Below, one piece after another: positions 1-8,739 of a DNA stretch of 64,000 nucleotides (position 1 is its first letter; the number at the start of each line of letters is the position of its first letter). This DNA is from Microbulbifer donghaiensis. GTDB lineage: Bacteria; Pseudomonadota; Gammaproteobacteria; Pseudomonadales; Cellvibrionaceae. A program made the translations under genes and the position numbers. The stretch lies in assembly GCF_900129095.1 (NCBI RefSeq), contig NZ_FQVA01000002.1:248001-312000 (forward strand), read 5' to 3'. The notes beneath the pieces are model-generated. The model had not been told where the DNA came from and searched no databases. It saw nothing but the letters and a program-made list of their open reading frames with translations.

Positions 1-252
1 CTCGGTGGTGGAGTTTGCACCGGTACCGGCGATTACCGGGATGCGTCCGGCTACCTGGTCCACCACACGGCGGATCACTTCCAGGTGCTCGTTGACGTCG
101 AGAGTGGCGGACTCACCGGTAGTGCCGACGGCGACCAGGGCCCGGGTGCCCTGCTCTATGTGCCATTCCACCAGGTTGTGCAGGCTGTCCCAGTCCAGGC
201 TGCCATCTGCATACATTGGGGTAGCTAGCGCCACCATACTGCCGGTAAACAT
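1..252 (-). CDS. dapA: 4-hydroxy-tetrahydrodipicolinate synthase, N-terminal part (runs off the left edge)
   Basis: The gene encodes the first enzyme of the lysine/diaminopimelate branch, which condenses pyruvate with aspartate semialdehyde in the cytoplasm. Only the first 84 codons are present. The translation starts [13 protein letters not shown] and holds the conserved GTTGES motif (about residues 43-48), the substrate-binding loop of the DapA family, then the PVIAGTG strand typical of the TIM barrel. The start is the ATG at 250-252. The Schiff-base lysine lies beyond the window, so intactness cannot be judged. Its 5' end is separated from the LpxL-type gene by about 120 bases. Confidence 0.93.
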   Translation of the reverse strand, partial: MFTGSMVALATPMYADGSLDWDSLHNLVEWHIEQGTRALVAVGTTGESATLDVNEHLEVIRRVVDQVAGRIPVIAGTGANSTTE

Positions 253-375
253 CCTTACTCCTTAACTATTGCACTTGGCCCGGGGGAAACACGCCGAAAA
301 AAGAAACCGGTATGTTACTTAGGGCGCAGGATCTATGCCAGCGGCCAGGGCCTGATAATTCGGGAATCTATGGCC

Positions 376-1341
376 CTACTTCGCCGCTTTTCTGCGCTTC
401 TTTTTCTTCTTGCGCACGCCTTCATAGACGTTGGGCGCCCCTTCCGGGCGGGTCTTGAAGCGGCGATGCACCCACATATACTGGTCCGGGTTCTCGCGCA
501 TGCGCGCCTCTACAAACTGATTGACCAGCACCGCGTCCTGCAGTTCGTCGCCGGACGGGATTTCCTCGATCGGCGGATAGACCTTGACCCGGTAGCCGGA
601 TCCGTCCTCGAGACGCGTCACCGTGTAGGGCACTACGAGCGCGCGCCCGACGCGGGCGAAGCGCGAGGTTCCCGTCACCGTTGCCGCCGGCACGCCGAAC
701 AGCGGTGCGAACACCCCCTGCTTGATGCCGTAGTCCTGGTCCGGCGCATACCAGACAGCGCGACCGCGCTGCAGCGCCCGCAGCATCCCGCGAACGTCCT
801 TGCGCTGAAAGACTTCCGAATCCTCGCCGTGACGCTCGCGCCCCTTGCGCTGCATATAGTCATAGACCGGGTTCTTGTGCGGCCGGTACATGCCGTCGAT
901 CCTGTGGCACAGCGACATTAGCTGGGCACCGATCTCCAGCGTGGTGAAATGCATCGCCAGCAGCACCACCCCCTGGCCGCGGGACTGAGGCTCCTGCAGG
1001 TGTTCGAGGCCCTCGATGGTAAAGCGCTTGCGCAGCCAGCGGCTCGATCGGAACCAGGCCATGCCGGTTTCCATCAGCGCAATACCGTTGGAGTCGAAGT
1101 TGCGTCGCAGCAGCTCGGCCCGCGCCTCATCGCTCAGCTCGGGGAAGCACAGCGCCAGGTTGCGCTCGGCAATGGTCCGGCGACTCGGCGCCAGGCGCAG
1201 CATCAGGCGGCCCAGGGCGCGCCCGATGCCCAGTTGCCAGCGATAGGGCAGCTGGGCGACGAGGAACCAGAGCGCAAACAATAACCAGGTAAGCCAGTAG
1301 CGCGGGTGCAGCAGCGCCGCACGGAATCGGGGTTTTTCCAT
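376..1341 (-). CDS. lpxL: LpxL/HtrB-family lipid A lauroyl-type acyltransferase
   Basis: A 321-residue inner-membrane acyltransferase that should transfer a secondary acyl chain from acyl-ACP to Kdo2-lipid IVA during lipid A assembly. One hydrophobic N-terminal segment (about residues 15-32) precedes the catalytic H-x4-E motif at H131 and E136 (HFTTLE). The family blocks YRPHKNP and APDQDYG follow, and length matches the family. The C-terminus is unusually basic (a run of Lys/Arg in the last 12 residues). The family includes LpxL, LpxM and LpxP paralogues with different chain preferences. The HFTTLE and DQDYG forms look most LpxL-like to me, but the acyl chain used cannot be read from sequence. 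Confidence 0.88.
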   Translation of the reverse strand: MEKPRFRAALLHPRYWLTWLLFALWFLVAQLPYRWQLGIGRALGRLMLRLAPSRRTIAERNLALCFPELSDEARAELLRRNFDSNGIALMETGMAWFRSSRWLRKRFTIEGLEHLQEPQSRGQGVVLLAMHFTTLEIGAQLMSLCHRIDGMYRPHKNPVYDYMQRKGRERHGEDSEVFQRKDVRGMLRALQRGRAVWYAPDQDYGIKQGVFAPLFGVPAATVTGTSRFARVGRALVVPYTVTRLEDGSGYRVKVYPPIEEIPSGDELQDAVLVNQFVEARMRENPDQYMWVHRRFKTRPEGAPNVYEGVRKKKKKRRKAAK

Positions 1342-1486
1342 TGGATGTTGTTATCTGACCCGGGATTCAGGGCGCCGGGCGAGTTGGTCGAAAGCGGCGC
1401 ATTATAGCGGAAGAAGGCGGGGACTGGGACGCAAGTGCGACAGGCGCCCCCGCGCTTCGATGCGCGGCGCGCCCGGGCATCACGAA

Positions 1487-1720
1487 TCAGTGGCGCAGAA
1501 GGGTATCCAGCTCGTCGACCGCCTCACACCAGTCGGAATCATCCAGGATTGCCTCCTCCAGGAACTCGCGCTGTCCGTCGGACCAGAATGGCGCCTTGGA
1601 CAGCTTTTCATCGCCCTGCAGATGGTGACGCGCCAGGAACTCGTCGATGGCAGCATCCTCCGAGGCCAGCCCCAGCTGGGCGAAGAGATCATTGAGGCTG
1701 TGATATCCGGTGGTTTCCAT
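1487..1720 (-). CDS. DUF2789 family small protein
   Basis: A 77-residue acidic soluble protein. It starts METTGYHSLNDLFAQLGL, and the motifs APFWSD near the middle and a C-terminal W-x-EAVDELD-x-LL match my memory of the DUF2789 family, widespread in gammaproteobacteria and without known function. The ATG is preceded by GGGAG at 6 bases, a good ribosome binding site. It stands alone, with about 140 bases on its upstream side and 84 bases before the 3' end of the aldo/keto reductase gene. No function can be assigned. Confidence 0.75.
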   Translation of the reverse strand: METTGYHSLNDLFAQLGLASEDAAIDEFLARHHLQGDEKLSKAPFWSDGQREFLEEAILDDSDWCEAVDELDTLLRH

Positions 1721-1804
1721 GGTTGCTCCCCGCTTGTGCGCTTGCCGTTCGGGCCGGCAAGCGAAAACCTATTCCATCAGTATAGATTGACGGGCCGGCA
1801 GCAC

Positions 1805-2848
1805 TCAGGGAGCCGGATTGGGATTTGCCCCATGCACAGTCTCGATTGCGGCCAGTTGATCATCCGTCAAATTCACCTCTGCACTGGCGATGTTGCTGCG
1901 CAGCTGCTCCATCGTGGTCGCGCCGATGATATTTGAGGTCACGAACGGCTGCCGATTGACGAAGGCCAATGCCATCTGTGCGGGGTCCAGCCCGAACTCG
2001 CGCGCCAGCGCCACGTAGGCCTCGGTTGCCACTACCGCGCGCGGGCCGGTGTAGCGCTGGAAGCGCTCGTACAACGTCAGGCGTGCACCGTCGGGCTTGC
2101 TGCCGCCCAGGTATTTGCCGGACAGCACGCCGAAGCCGAGCGGCGAGTAGGCCAGCAGTCCGCACTGCTCGCGGATGGCCATCTCGGCACAGCCGATCTC
2201 GAAGGTGCGGTTCAGCAGGCTGTAGGGGTTCTGGATGGATGCTATGCGCGGCTTGTTGCCGTGCGCTGCCAGGCGCAAGTACCGGTGCATGCCCCAGGGG
2301 GTCTCGTTGGAGATCCCGATATGGCGCACCTTGCCGGCCTTTACCAGCTCGTCCAGCGCATCCAGGGTCTCGGCGATGGCGATGCCGTCGTCATCGCCGT
2401 GCTCGTAGCCGAGGCGGCCGAAGAAATTGGTCTGGCGCTCGGGCCAGTGCACCTGGTAGAGATCGATATAGTCGGTGCGCAGCCGCTGCAGGGAGCTGTC
2501 ACAGGCCTCGAGTATCTGTGCGCGATTCAGGCGCGGGCCGCCGCGGACATGGCCGATCCCGGAGTTGGCTTCGCCGCGGCCGGTGACCTTGGTGGCGAGT
2601 ACGAACTTGTCGCGATTGCCGCGCGCCGCCAGCCAGTTGCCGATATACGCCTCGGTGCGCCCCTGGGTCTCGGGCCGCGGCGGTACCGGGTACATCTCGG
2701 CGCAGTCGATAAAGTTCACCCCGTGATCCAGCGCGTAGTCCAGCTGCTCGAAAGCCTCCGCTTCCGTGTTCTGCTCACCGTAGGTCATGGTGCCGAGACA
2801 GATCAGGCTGACATTGAGATCGGTGGTGCCGAGCTGGCGGTATTCCAT
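1805..2848 (-). CDS. Tas-like NADP(H)-dependent aldo/keto reductase
   Basis: A 347-residue cytoplasmic TIM-barrel oxidoreductase, the same size as E. coli Tas. The catalytic tetrad of the aldo/keto reductase superfamily is present: D48, Y53 (FIDCAEMYP), K87 (VLATKV) and H134 (YQVHWPER). The YPVPP-x6-GRTE block after the tyrosine is characteristic of the Tas/YajO branch. C-terminal NPAP residues follow a conserved IIGATTMEQL helix. The ATG is preceded by GGAG. The physiological substrate is unknown; these enzymes reduce aldehydes, and Tas was found as a suppressor of tyrosine auxotrophy. Confidence 0.9.
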   Translation of the reverse strand: MEYRQLGTTDLNVSLICLGTMTYGEQNTEAEAFEQLDYALDHGVNFIDCAEMYPVPPRPETQGRTEAYIGNWLAARGNRDKFVLATKVTGRGEANSGIGHVRGGPRLNRAQILEACDSSLQRLRTDYIDLYQVHWPERQTNFFGRLGYEHGDDDGIAIAETLDALDELVKAGKVRHIGISNETPWGMHRYLRLAAHGNKPRIASIQNPYSLLNRTFEIGCAEMAIREQCGLLAYSPLGFGVLSGKYLGGSKPDGARLTLYERFQRYTGPRAVVATEAYVALAREFGLDPAQMALAFVNRQPFVTSNIIGATTMEQLRSNIASAEVNLTDDQLAAIETVHGANPNPAP

Positions 2849-2973
2849 GGAGAAGCTCCTGCATCAAAGGGAGGATTATGCAGGCTTGGAGGGAGGAGTT
2901 GTAGGAGCAGCCTCGCGGCTAGCTAAATTCGGAGCGGCGTGAGGGTTAGAGCGCTTTTAGATAGTCATGGGGC

Positions 2974-3047
2974 GGCCCTGGTGCCGGGGGCGCTCGCTCA
3001 ACAGCCTTATCGGCAATTGTTTCGCGAGCGCCCCCGGCACCAGGGCC
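2974..3047. repeat. 24-bp perfect inverted repeat downstream of fabV
   Basis: Arms 2974-2997 and 3024-3047 are exact reverse complements over 24 bases, with a 26-base spacer. The arm is very GC rich (core GTGCCGGGGGCGCTCGC). It lies 27 bases beyond the fabV stop codon and has no T-run, so it is not a classical intrinsic terminator. It may act as an mRNA 3'-end stabiliser, a REP-like element or a barrier between fabV and the aldo/keto reductase gene. Both are on the minus strand, so fabV transcription would run into this structure. Confidence 0.8.
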
Positions 3048-3074
3048 TTCACTTCCGGGATCGGAAGCAGCAGA

Positions 3075-4253
3075 TTATTTGAAATCCGCTTCGACTACCG
3101 GGCTGGTGTCCGCGTCGTAATCGACACCGTCGATACCGAAACCGAACAGCTTCAGGAAGTCCTGCTGATAGCCTTTGTAGTCGGTCAGGTCGAACAGGTT
3201 TTCCTCGGTCACTTCCGGCCACAGTTTCTCGATCTTGGCCTGGGTCTCCGGACGCAGTTCCTTGTCGTCCATGCGGAAACGGTTGGTGTCGTCCAGGCGC
3301 GGCGTATCGGTGTAGAGACCCTCGGTGTACAGGCGGTACAGCTGTTCGATACAGCCCTCGTGGGTGCCCTCTTCCTTCATCACCTTGTAGACGAGGGAGA
3401 TATACAGCGGCATCACCGGGATCGCGGAGCTGGACTGGGTCACCAGTGCTTTCAGTACCGCCACATTGGCGTCGGCCTTGCCGCTGTCGCTGATCGCCTT
3501 GGCGGCGCGGTCCAGGTCTTCCTTCGCCTTGCCGATGGTGGCGTGGCCGTAGATCGGCCAGGTCAGCTTCTCGCCGATATAGGTGTAGGCAACGGTCTTG
3601 CAGCCGTCGGCCAGTACACCGGCCTGGTTCAGGGCATCCAGCCACAGTTCCCAGTCCTCACCGCCCATCACCTTGACGGTCGCGGCGATTTCTTCCTCGT
3701 TCGCCGGGTCGACGGAAATATCGGAGATTTCCAGCTTGTCGGTGTTCAGGTTCTTGGCGGTGTAGGACTTGCCGATCGGCTTCAGTACGGAACTGTACAG
3801 CTCCCCGGTCTTGGGGTCGGTGCGGCGCGGCGAGGCCAGGCTGTAAATCACCAGGTCGACCTTGCCCATGTCCTCTTTGATCATCTCAATGGCTTTGGCC
3901 TTGATCTCGTCGGAGAAGGCATCGCCGTTGATGCTCTTGGCGTAGAGACCGGCCTTATGCGCCTCTTCCTCGAACGCCGCGGAGTTGTAGTAGCCGGCGG
4001 AGGCGGTGCGCTTGTCGGTCGGCGGCTTCTCGAAGAAAACGCCCAGGGTCTTGGCACCGCAGCCGAAGGCAGCAGTGATGCGCGAGGCCAGGCCGTATCC
4101 GGTGGAGGCGCCCACCACCAGCACGTTCTTGGGGCCGTGCTCGATGGCCGGCTGGGATTTGATGAATTCAATCTGCTCGCGCACATTGGCGGCACAGCCC
4201 TGCGGGTGGGCGTTGGTGCAGATAAAACCGCGTACTTTCGGCTGGATAATCAT
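3075..4253 (-). CDS. fabV: FabV-type trans-2-enoyl-ACP/CoA reductase (NADH)
   Basis: A 392-residue short-chain dehydrogenase superfamily enzyme that performs the last reduction of fatty-acid elongation. The cofactor loop GASTGYG is at residues 48-54. The FabV active-site pair Y-x8-K is at Y235 and K244 ([10 protein letters not shown]), the same numbering as the Vibrio cholerae enzyme. The start is the ATG at 4251-4253 with GGGAGA upstream; the open frame continues further but the family begins at [13 protein letters not shown]. FabV enzymes are known to be poorly inhibited by triclosan compared with FabI. No FabI is seen in this window, so redundancy cannot be judged. Confidence 0.95.
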   Translation of the reverse strand: MIIQPKVRGFICTNAHPQGCAANVREQIEFIKSQPAIEHGPKNVLVVGASTGYGLASRITAAFGCGAKTLGVFFEKPPTDKRTASAGYYNSAAFEEEAHKAGLYAKSINGDAFSDEIKAKAIEMIKEDMGKVDLVIYSLASPRRTDPKTGELYSSVLKPIGKSYTAKNLNTDKLEISDISVDPANEEEIAATVKVMGGEDWELWLDALNQAGVLADGCKTVAYTYIGEKLTWPIYGHATIGKAKEDLDRAAKAISDSGKADANVAVLKALVTQSSSAIPVMPLYISLVYKVMKEEGTHEGCIEQLYRLYTEGLYTDTPRLDDTNRFRMDDKELRPETQAKIEKLWPEVTEENLFDLTDYKGYQQDFLKLFGFGIDGVDYDADTSPVVEADFK

Positions 4254-4831
4254 GCCAGTCAGTCTCCCTCTTTCTCTGGGAATCGTGGTTGTTCGGTCAC
4301 AAATTCGTCGGCGACGAATCTGGACGCCGTAGGCGACCGCCATGGATGGCGGGAGTGCAGATTTTGCAGGAGCGAAAATCTGCCGCCCGCCGGGCGAGCG
4401 CATCGACGCGCGAGTCACTTTGGTCACGCATTCTAATGGCAGATGCGCCCGAGTCCCATAGCGGCGGCCACAAGCTGGCGGAATCTCTGTCCAGAATATC
4501 CCCATACCCGGCCAAAGCGGCCACATCGACGGCATTCGCCCTATCCGGGGGCGACAGCCCTGCCACGGTGCGAGGTTGTATGGCACGACTGCGTCAATCT
4601 GGCGCCGATTTCACGGCGATCGGCGACATTTGTGTAACTTCGCGTTGGCACGCTGTATGCAATTCCATTGGTGGGATGGCGAGGAAACCGACAGAAAGTG
4701 CCGCTTTCGAGCCGTTCCGATGGGCGCGCAGGACAGCGCGGCCCGTTACTCGGCCCCGCACTTCAACCGGCGGGGCGTCACCAACCAAGGCAGGTAAGCG
4801 CCTTCAACTCAGGCAAGGTAGAGAGGTAAGC
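4254..4831. other. Intergenic region between divergent fabV and thioesterase genes
   Basis: This 578-base stretch has open frames in both directions, but their translations are low complexity and resemble nothing I recognise, so I see no gene in it. It contains a small hairpin (arms GCAGATTTT at 4357-4365 and its complement at 4375-4383, 9-base loop). Promoters for both flanking genes must lie here. A ribosome binding site (GAGAGGTAAG) ends just before the thioesterase ATG. Confidence 0.6.
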
Positions 4832-5260
4832 ATGAAATACTACTCACGTCATTTCGTAAAACCCGGCGATCTCAACCCGGCACAACGACTGTTCGGTGGT
4901 CAGCTCCTGGCGTGGATAGACGAGGAGGCGGCGATCTTCGCCGGCTGCCAGATGGGCACGCCGATGGTGGTCACCAAGCTGATGTCGGAAATCGATTTCG
5001 TCAGCTCGGCCTTCTGCGGCGACGTGGTGGAGTTCGGCTTCGAGGTGGTGGCCATCGGCCGCACATCCCTGACAGTGCACTGTGAAGTGCGCAACAAGCA
5101 GACCCGCGAGCTGATTATTCAGGTGGAGCGCATCGTGTTCGTGGCCCTGGATGCACAGGGCAAACCGGCGCCGCACAAGAAAGCCGGCATGTCACTGGAG
5201 GAAGCACGCCTGGCCACACAGCGCGAGCGGGAGCTGCGGGAGCAGCGACTGGCCAGCTGA
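4832..5260 (+). CDS. YciA-like acyl-CoA thioesterase (hotdog fold)
   Basis: A 142-residue single hotdog-domain thioesterase that hydrolyses acyl-CoA in the cytoplasm. The N-terminal part contains NPAQRLFGGQLLAWIDEEAA, the conserved N-x-G/F-G-G-x-L-x-x-W-x-D signature of the YciA/BFIT/ACOT hotdog group, with the catalytic Asp in WIDE. A C-terminal charged tail (residues about 120-142) is predicted helical. The start at the ATG 4832 is supported by an upstream GAGGTAAG; the frame is open further upstream but shows no conservation pattern. Substrate chain length is not predictable. A perfect 20-base palindrome follows the stop codon. Confidence 0.88.
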   Translation: MKYYSRHFVKPGDLNPAQRLFGGQLLAWIDEEAAIFAGCQMGTPMVVTKLMSEIDFVSSAFCGDVVEFGFEVVAIGRTSLTVHCEVRNKQTRELIIQVERIVFVALDAQGKPAPHKKAGMSLEEARLATQRERELREQRLAS

Positions 5261-5274
5261 TGTCTCTTAACTCT

Positions 5275-5294
5275 CGGGCTCCGCGCGGAGCCCG
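5275..5294. terminator. 20-bp perfect palindrome after the thioesterase gene
   Basis: CGGGCTCCGCGCGGAGCCCG is a perfect palindrome beginning 14 bases after the thioesterase stop codon. It would form a strong hairpin in RNA, but there is no following U-run, so it is a terminator-like or processing structure rather than a textbook intrinsic terminator. Confidence 0.5.
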
Positions 5295-5514
5295 ATCCCT
5301 TCGACGGCAGTATAATCACTCCTTTCCTGTACACGGCCACTGTCACCGTCATCCCTGTTTGATCTGAGATTCACCCCCAATGGCTGGGCAGTACCGGCCC
5401 TCGCCGATATCGACCTGGTGAATCTGCCCCGGGAAGAGATGAATCTCTTCCGGCAGTCCAAATAATTGAGCGGCCCGGTCGGCGGGTCATAACAACTCCC
5501 AAGAAGTAGACACT

Positions 5515-6279
5515 ATGATTTTTCTACGCCGCTACGGCTTCCATATCGGACTGCTGACTGTCTTTGCCCTCACCTGGGCCTGGGCCGCCTGGCAACCGCT
5601 GCACCCGGACGACTGGCTGCTGGAAAATTACCTGGTGTTTATCGCGGTACCCATCGTGCTGCTGACCGCCCGCGCCTTCCGCCTGTCGAATATTTCCTAT
5701 GCACTGATCACGCTGTTTATGTGTCTGCATGTGATCGGCTCGCACTACACCTATGCCGAGGTGCCCTTCGGCGCGACGCTGCAACAGTGGGTCGGCGCGG
5801 AGCGCAATATGTACGACCGCCTGGTGCATTTCTGCTTCGGCCTGCTGCTCGCCTATCCGGTGCGCGAGGTACTGATTCGCCTGGCCGGCCTGCGCGGCTT
5901 CTGGGCCTATTTCTTTCCCGTCGATGTCACCTTCGCGCTGTCCTCCATTTACGAGATCATCGAGTGGCAGGCGGCGGATCGGGTATCCCCGGAACTCGGC
6001 CTCGCGTTTCTCGGCAGCCAGGGCGACATCTGGGATGCGCAGAAAGATATGCTGCTGGCGGGTACCGGTGCCATTGTCGCGATGCTAATCGTGTTGCTGG
6101 CCAACCTGTGGCTGAATTCGCGAGCCTGGCAGGAGATCCGCAATAGCCTGCGCGTCCCCGGCGATGACCGCATCCTCGGCGAGGTGCGGCTCCGGGAGTG
6201 GTTGCGCAGGAGAGCGGGAAGGCAAGCTGCAAGGCTAGAAGAAAGGCGCGCTCGCCGCACGGCCGATGCCGAGCGTTAA
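5515..6279 (+). CDS. DUF2238 (YjdF-like) polytopic inner-membrane protein
   Basis: A 254-residue membrane protein with about six hydrophobic helices. Conserved DUF2238 signatures are clear: H72-HVIGSHYTYAEVPFG-like block (72-86), N-x-YDRLVHF-x-FGLL (98-111), EIIEW (147-151) and GSQGDIWDAQKDM (168-179). The many conserved His, Asp and Glu residues near membrane faces suggest a metal or small-molecule site, but no function has been established for the family to my knowledge. E. coli YjdF is about 210 residues; the extra length here is a basic, Arg-rich cytoplasmic tail. The 3' end overlaps the convergent Lrp-family gene by 4 bases. Confidence 0.85.
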   Translation: MIFLRRYGFHIGLLTVFALTWAWAAWQPLHPDDWLLENYLVFIAVPIVLLTARAFRLSNISYALITLFMCLHVIGSHYTYAEVPFGATLQQWVGAERNMYDRLVHFCFGLLLAYPVREVLIRLAGLRGFWAYFFPVDVTFALSSIYEIIEWQAADRVSPELGLAFLGSQGDIWDAQKDMLLAGTGAIVAMLIVLLANLWLNSRAWQEIRNSLRVPGDDRILGEVRLREWLRRRAGRQAARLEERRARRTADAER

Positions 6280-6758
6280 CCGGAAATGTAATTGAGCGGC
6301 AGCTGTGTGGTCTGCTTCATGGTTTCCATCACGAAGCTGGAGCTGACATCGAACAGATCCGCCTTGATCAGCTCCTTGTACAGGCGGTCGTAACCCGGCA
6401 TATCGGTCACCACCGCCTTGATCAGGTAGTCCAGGTCGCCGCTCATGCGGTGCACCTCCAGGATCTCGGCGATACCTTGCACCACCTGGCTGAACTGCGC
6501 CGCCCACTGATCGTTGTGCTGGTTGGTGCGAATCGCGATATAAACCGTCAACGGCAGGTTGACCTTGTCCTGGTTCAGCAGCGTGACCCGCTCGCGGATT
6601 ACGCCCTCTTCCTCCAATTTGTGGATTCGGCGCCAGCAGGCAGATTTTGAGATACCCACCCGCTCGGCAATGTCACCCACCGACAGGGTCGCGTCCCGCT
6701 GCAATAGCTCCAGTATCTGCCGGTCCTGCCGGCTTATCTTCGCCGCCACTGCCCCCAC
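6276..6758 (-). CDS. Lrp/AsnC-family regulator, DecR/CyuR-like
   Basis: A 160-residue regulator with an N-terminal winged helix (RQILELLQRDATLSVGDIAERVGISKSACWRRIHKLEEEGVI region) and a C-terminal ligand-binding RAM domain. The C-terminal stretch RMSGDLDYLIKAVV...YDRLY and FVMETMKQTTQLPL closely resembles E. coli DecR (YbaO, CyuR), which activates cysteine-desulfidation genes in response to cysteine. That comparison is from memory. The outer start is GTG at 6758; a second in-frame GTG nine bases inside (6749) would give an N-terminus closer to DecR. It is divergent from a SufS-like enzyme gene with about 180 bases between, so it probably controls that gene. The ligand is inferred. Confidence 0.85.
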   Translation of the reverse strand: MGAVAAKISRQDRQILELLQRDATLSVGDIAERVGISKSACWRRIHKLEEEGVIRERVTLLNQDKVNLPLTVYIAIRTNQHNDQWAAQFSQVVQGIAEILEVHRMSGDLDYLIKAVVTDMPGYDRLYKELIKADLFDVSSSFVMETMKQTTQLPLNYISG

Positions 6759-6810
6759 CCCCGTTTGATCGCGTCACCTGGCGTTCCCATTAGCATACCT
6801 TCAGTGAATA

Positions 6811-6843
6811 ATCGTTCCGAGATTTAAGCATAAAAGAAACGAT
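6811..6843. promoter_or_regulatory. Imperfect inverted repeat in the Lrp/PLP-enzyme divergent promoter region
   Basis: ATCGTTCC at 6811-6818 and GAAACGAT at 6836-6843 form a 7-of-8 inverted repeat within an AT-rich stretch between the divergently transcribed Lrp-family gene and the PLP-enzyme gene. Lrp-type regulators often bind such AT-rich dyads. Assignment as the operator is inference. Confidence 0.3.
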
Positions 6844-6940
6844 AGCTCGAAAAAAGCGACAGGCCCGACTCAGACAGAGACATTGTTTCGCTCCCAAGCC
6901 CCTACAGTATGCGCCTCGAACAAGCGTAGAGAAGTAGGGT

Positions 6941-8626
6941 ATGAACGCACTAATAAATACGATTCGCGCATCGGTCATCGGGGATCTGCAGCCGGTCGAG
7001 ACTCCCTTCGGCCGCAAGCCGCTGGTCTATGCCGATTACACCGCTTCCGGACGTGCGCTGGGCTTTATCGAAGACCATATCCGCACGCAGGTGCTGCCCT
7101 ACTACGCCAACACCCACACCGAGACTTCCTATACCGGCGCCCAGACCACCGCCCTGCGCGAGCAGGCGCGCGACGAGATCCGCCGCGCGGTCAATGCCGG
7201 TGCCGACGACAAGGTGATCTTCTGCGGCGCCGGCGCCACTGCCGCGGTGCACAAACTGATCGATATCCTCAATCTGCGTCTGCCCGCAGACCTGGACCGC
7301 CGCTATCGGCTACAGGAGAAGATTCCACCCCAGGAGCGGCCGGTGGTGTTTATCGGTCCCTACGAGCACCACTCCAACGAGCTGCCGTGGCGGGAGAGCA
7401 TCGCCGAGCTGGTCTGTATTCCGCTGGACAAAAACGGCATGCTGGATACGGAAGTTCTGGAAACCCAACTGCGCGCCTACGCCGACCGGCCACTGAAAAT
7501 CGGCAGTTTTTCCGCCGCCTCTAACGTCACCGGCATCAAGACCGACGTGGATGCGGTCGCACGCCTGCTGCACCAATACGGCGCCCTGTCTTTCTGGGAT
7601 TACGCCGCCGCCGCACCCTATGTCGCCATTGATATGACGGGTACAAAAACGGCGGAGGGCGACAGCAGTAAGGACGCCGTGTTTATTTCCCCGCATAAAT
7701 TTATCGGTGGGCCCGGCACGCCGGGCATTCTCGTCGTCAAACAACAGGTATTGAACAATTCCGTGCCGGCAGTGCCCGGCGGCGGCACCGTGCTCTACGT
7801 GACGCCGGAGGACCACCGCTACCTGACCAACGCGGAGCGCAGCGAAGAGGGCGGCACGCCCGCGATTGTCGAGTCCATTCGCGCCGGGCTGGTCTTCAAG
7901 TTGCAGCAGGCGGTCGGCACCGACGAAATCGAAAAACGTGAGGCGGATTTCGTGCGCCGTGCGCTGGCGCGCTGGTCCAAGTGCGAGAATATCGAGATCC
8001 TCGGCAATCCGCAGGCGCCGCGCCTGTCCATTACTTCACTGCGCATCAAGTGGCGCGGCGACGATCTCCACTACGGCTTTGTCGTGGCGCTGCTGAACGA
8101 CCTGTTCGGCATTCAGGCCCGCGGTGGCTGCTCCTGTGCCGGCCCCTACGGCCACGCACTGCTGGGCATGGATATGGACTACAGCAAGGCGCTGGAAGCC
8201 CAGTTGCTCGAAGGCTTTATGGTGTTGCGGCCGGGCTGGGTGCGCCTGAATTTCAATTACTTTATCGACGAAGAGACGTTCGAGTACCTGGTGCGCGCGG
8301 TGGAGCTGGTCGCGGAGCACGGCTGGAGACTGCTGCCCTACTACCGCTTCGACGGGTCACACGGTGTCTGGCGCTTCCAGGACATCAAGACCAGGCCCGC
8401 CGCCAGTCTGGCCGAGCTGGATTTCCACCAGCTCACGTTACCGGTCGAACCCACAGAAACCGACCCGGCCGACATCTCCCTGCGTGTGCAGCTGGCCGTG
8501 GCGGAACGGGAACTCTGCCGCGACAGACGCGATGCGGTGCGCTATAGCCTGGAACTGCCGGCGGAGGCGGAACAGCTGCGCTGGTTCGTGGCACCGCAGG
8601 AGGTAACGCGGGCGCAGGCACGTTAA
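6941..8626 (+). CDS. Class V aminotransferase-fold PLP enzyme, cysteine desulfurase (SufS)-like
   Basis: A 561-residue fold-type I PLP enzyme. Expected residues are visible: H143/H144 (EHHSNELPW), D220 in WDYAAAAPY, and the PLP-binding lysine K253 in SPHKFIGGPGTPG. The segment RGGCSCAGP (394-402) lines up with the SufS active-site loop R-x-G-x-x-C-A-x-P, placing C399 at the catalytic cysteine, with an extra cysteine C397 two residues before. It is about 150 residues longer than SufS; the C-terminal extension (about 430-561) has no motif I know. It is followed by a persulfide dioxygenase-like gene and divergent from a DecR-like regulator, so desulfuration of cysteine or a related thiol is the best inference. 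No scaffold or Suf partner genes are adjacent. Confidence 0.85.
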   Translation: MNALINTIRASVIGDLQPVETPFGRKPLVYADYTASGRALGFIEDHIRTQVLPYYANTHTETSYTGAQTTALREQARDEIRRAVNAGADDKVIFCGAGATAAVHKLIDILNLRLPADLDRRYRLQEKIPPQERPVVFIGPYEHHSNELPWRESIAELVCIPLDKNGMLDTEVLETQLRAYADRPLKIGSFSAASNVTGIKTDVDAVARLLHQYGALSFWDYAAAAPYVAIDMTGTKTAEGDSSKDAVFISPHKFIGGPGTPGILVVKQQVLNNSVPAVPGGGTVLYVTPEDHRYLTNAERSEEGGTPAIVESIRAGLVFKLQQAVGTDEIEKREADFVRRALARWSKCENIEILGNPQAPRLSITSLRIKWRGDDLHYGFVVALLNDLFGIQARGGCSCAGPYGHALLGMDMDYSKALEAQLLEGFMVLRPGWVRLNFNYFIDEETFEYLVRAVELVAEHGWRLLPYYRFDGSHGVWRFQDIKTRPAASLAELDFHQLTLPVEPTETDPADISLRVQLAVAERELCRDRRDAVRYSLELPAEAEQLRWFVAPQEVTRAQAR

Positions 8627-8739
8627 CGCGATCGCCGTAACCAACGGCTATCGCAGCTCCGGCGGGGTGGTATGCCTGATGGCCGCCATCCCGTCGAAAA
8701 TCCAAGCATAAAACCACGAATAATTAATCTGGATGCCCC

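Noticed and set aside
2967..4436. 489-codon plus-strand frame opposite fabV
   Set aside because: It is a shadow of the high-GC fabV gene; its translation lacks any family signature, while the minus-strand frame encodes complete FabV with its active-site residues.
4289..4831. Upstream extension of the thioesterase frame
   Set aside because: The frame is open but the translation has no conserved look; the ATG at 4832 has a good ribosome binding site and begins the family's N-terminus.
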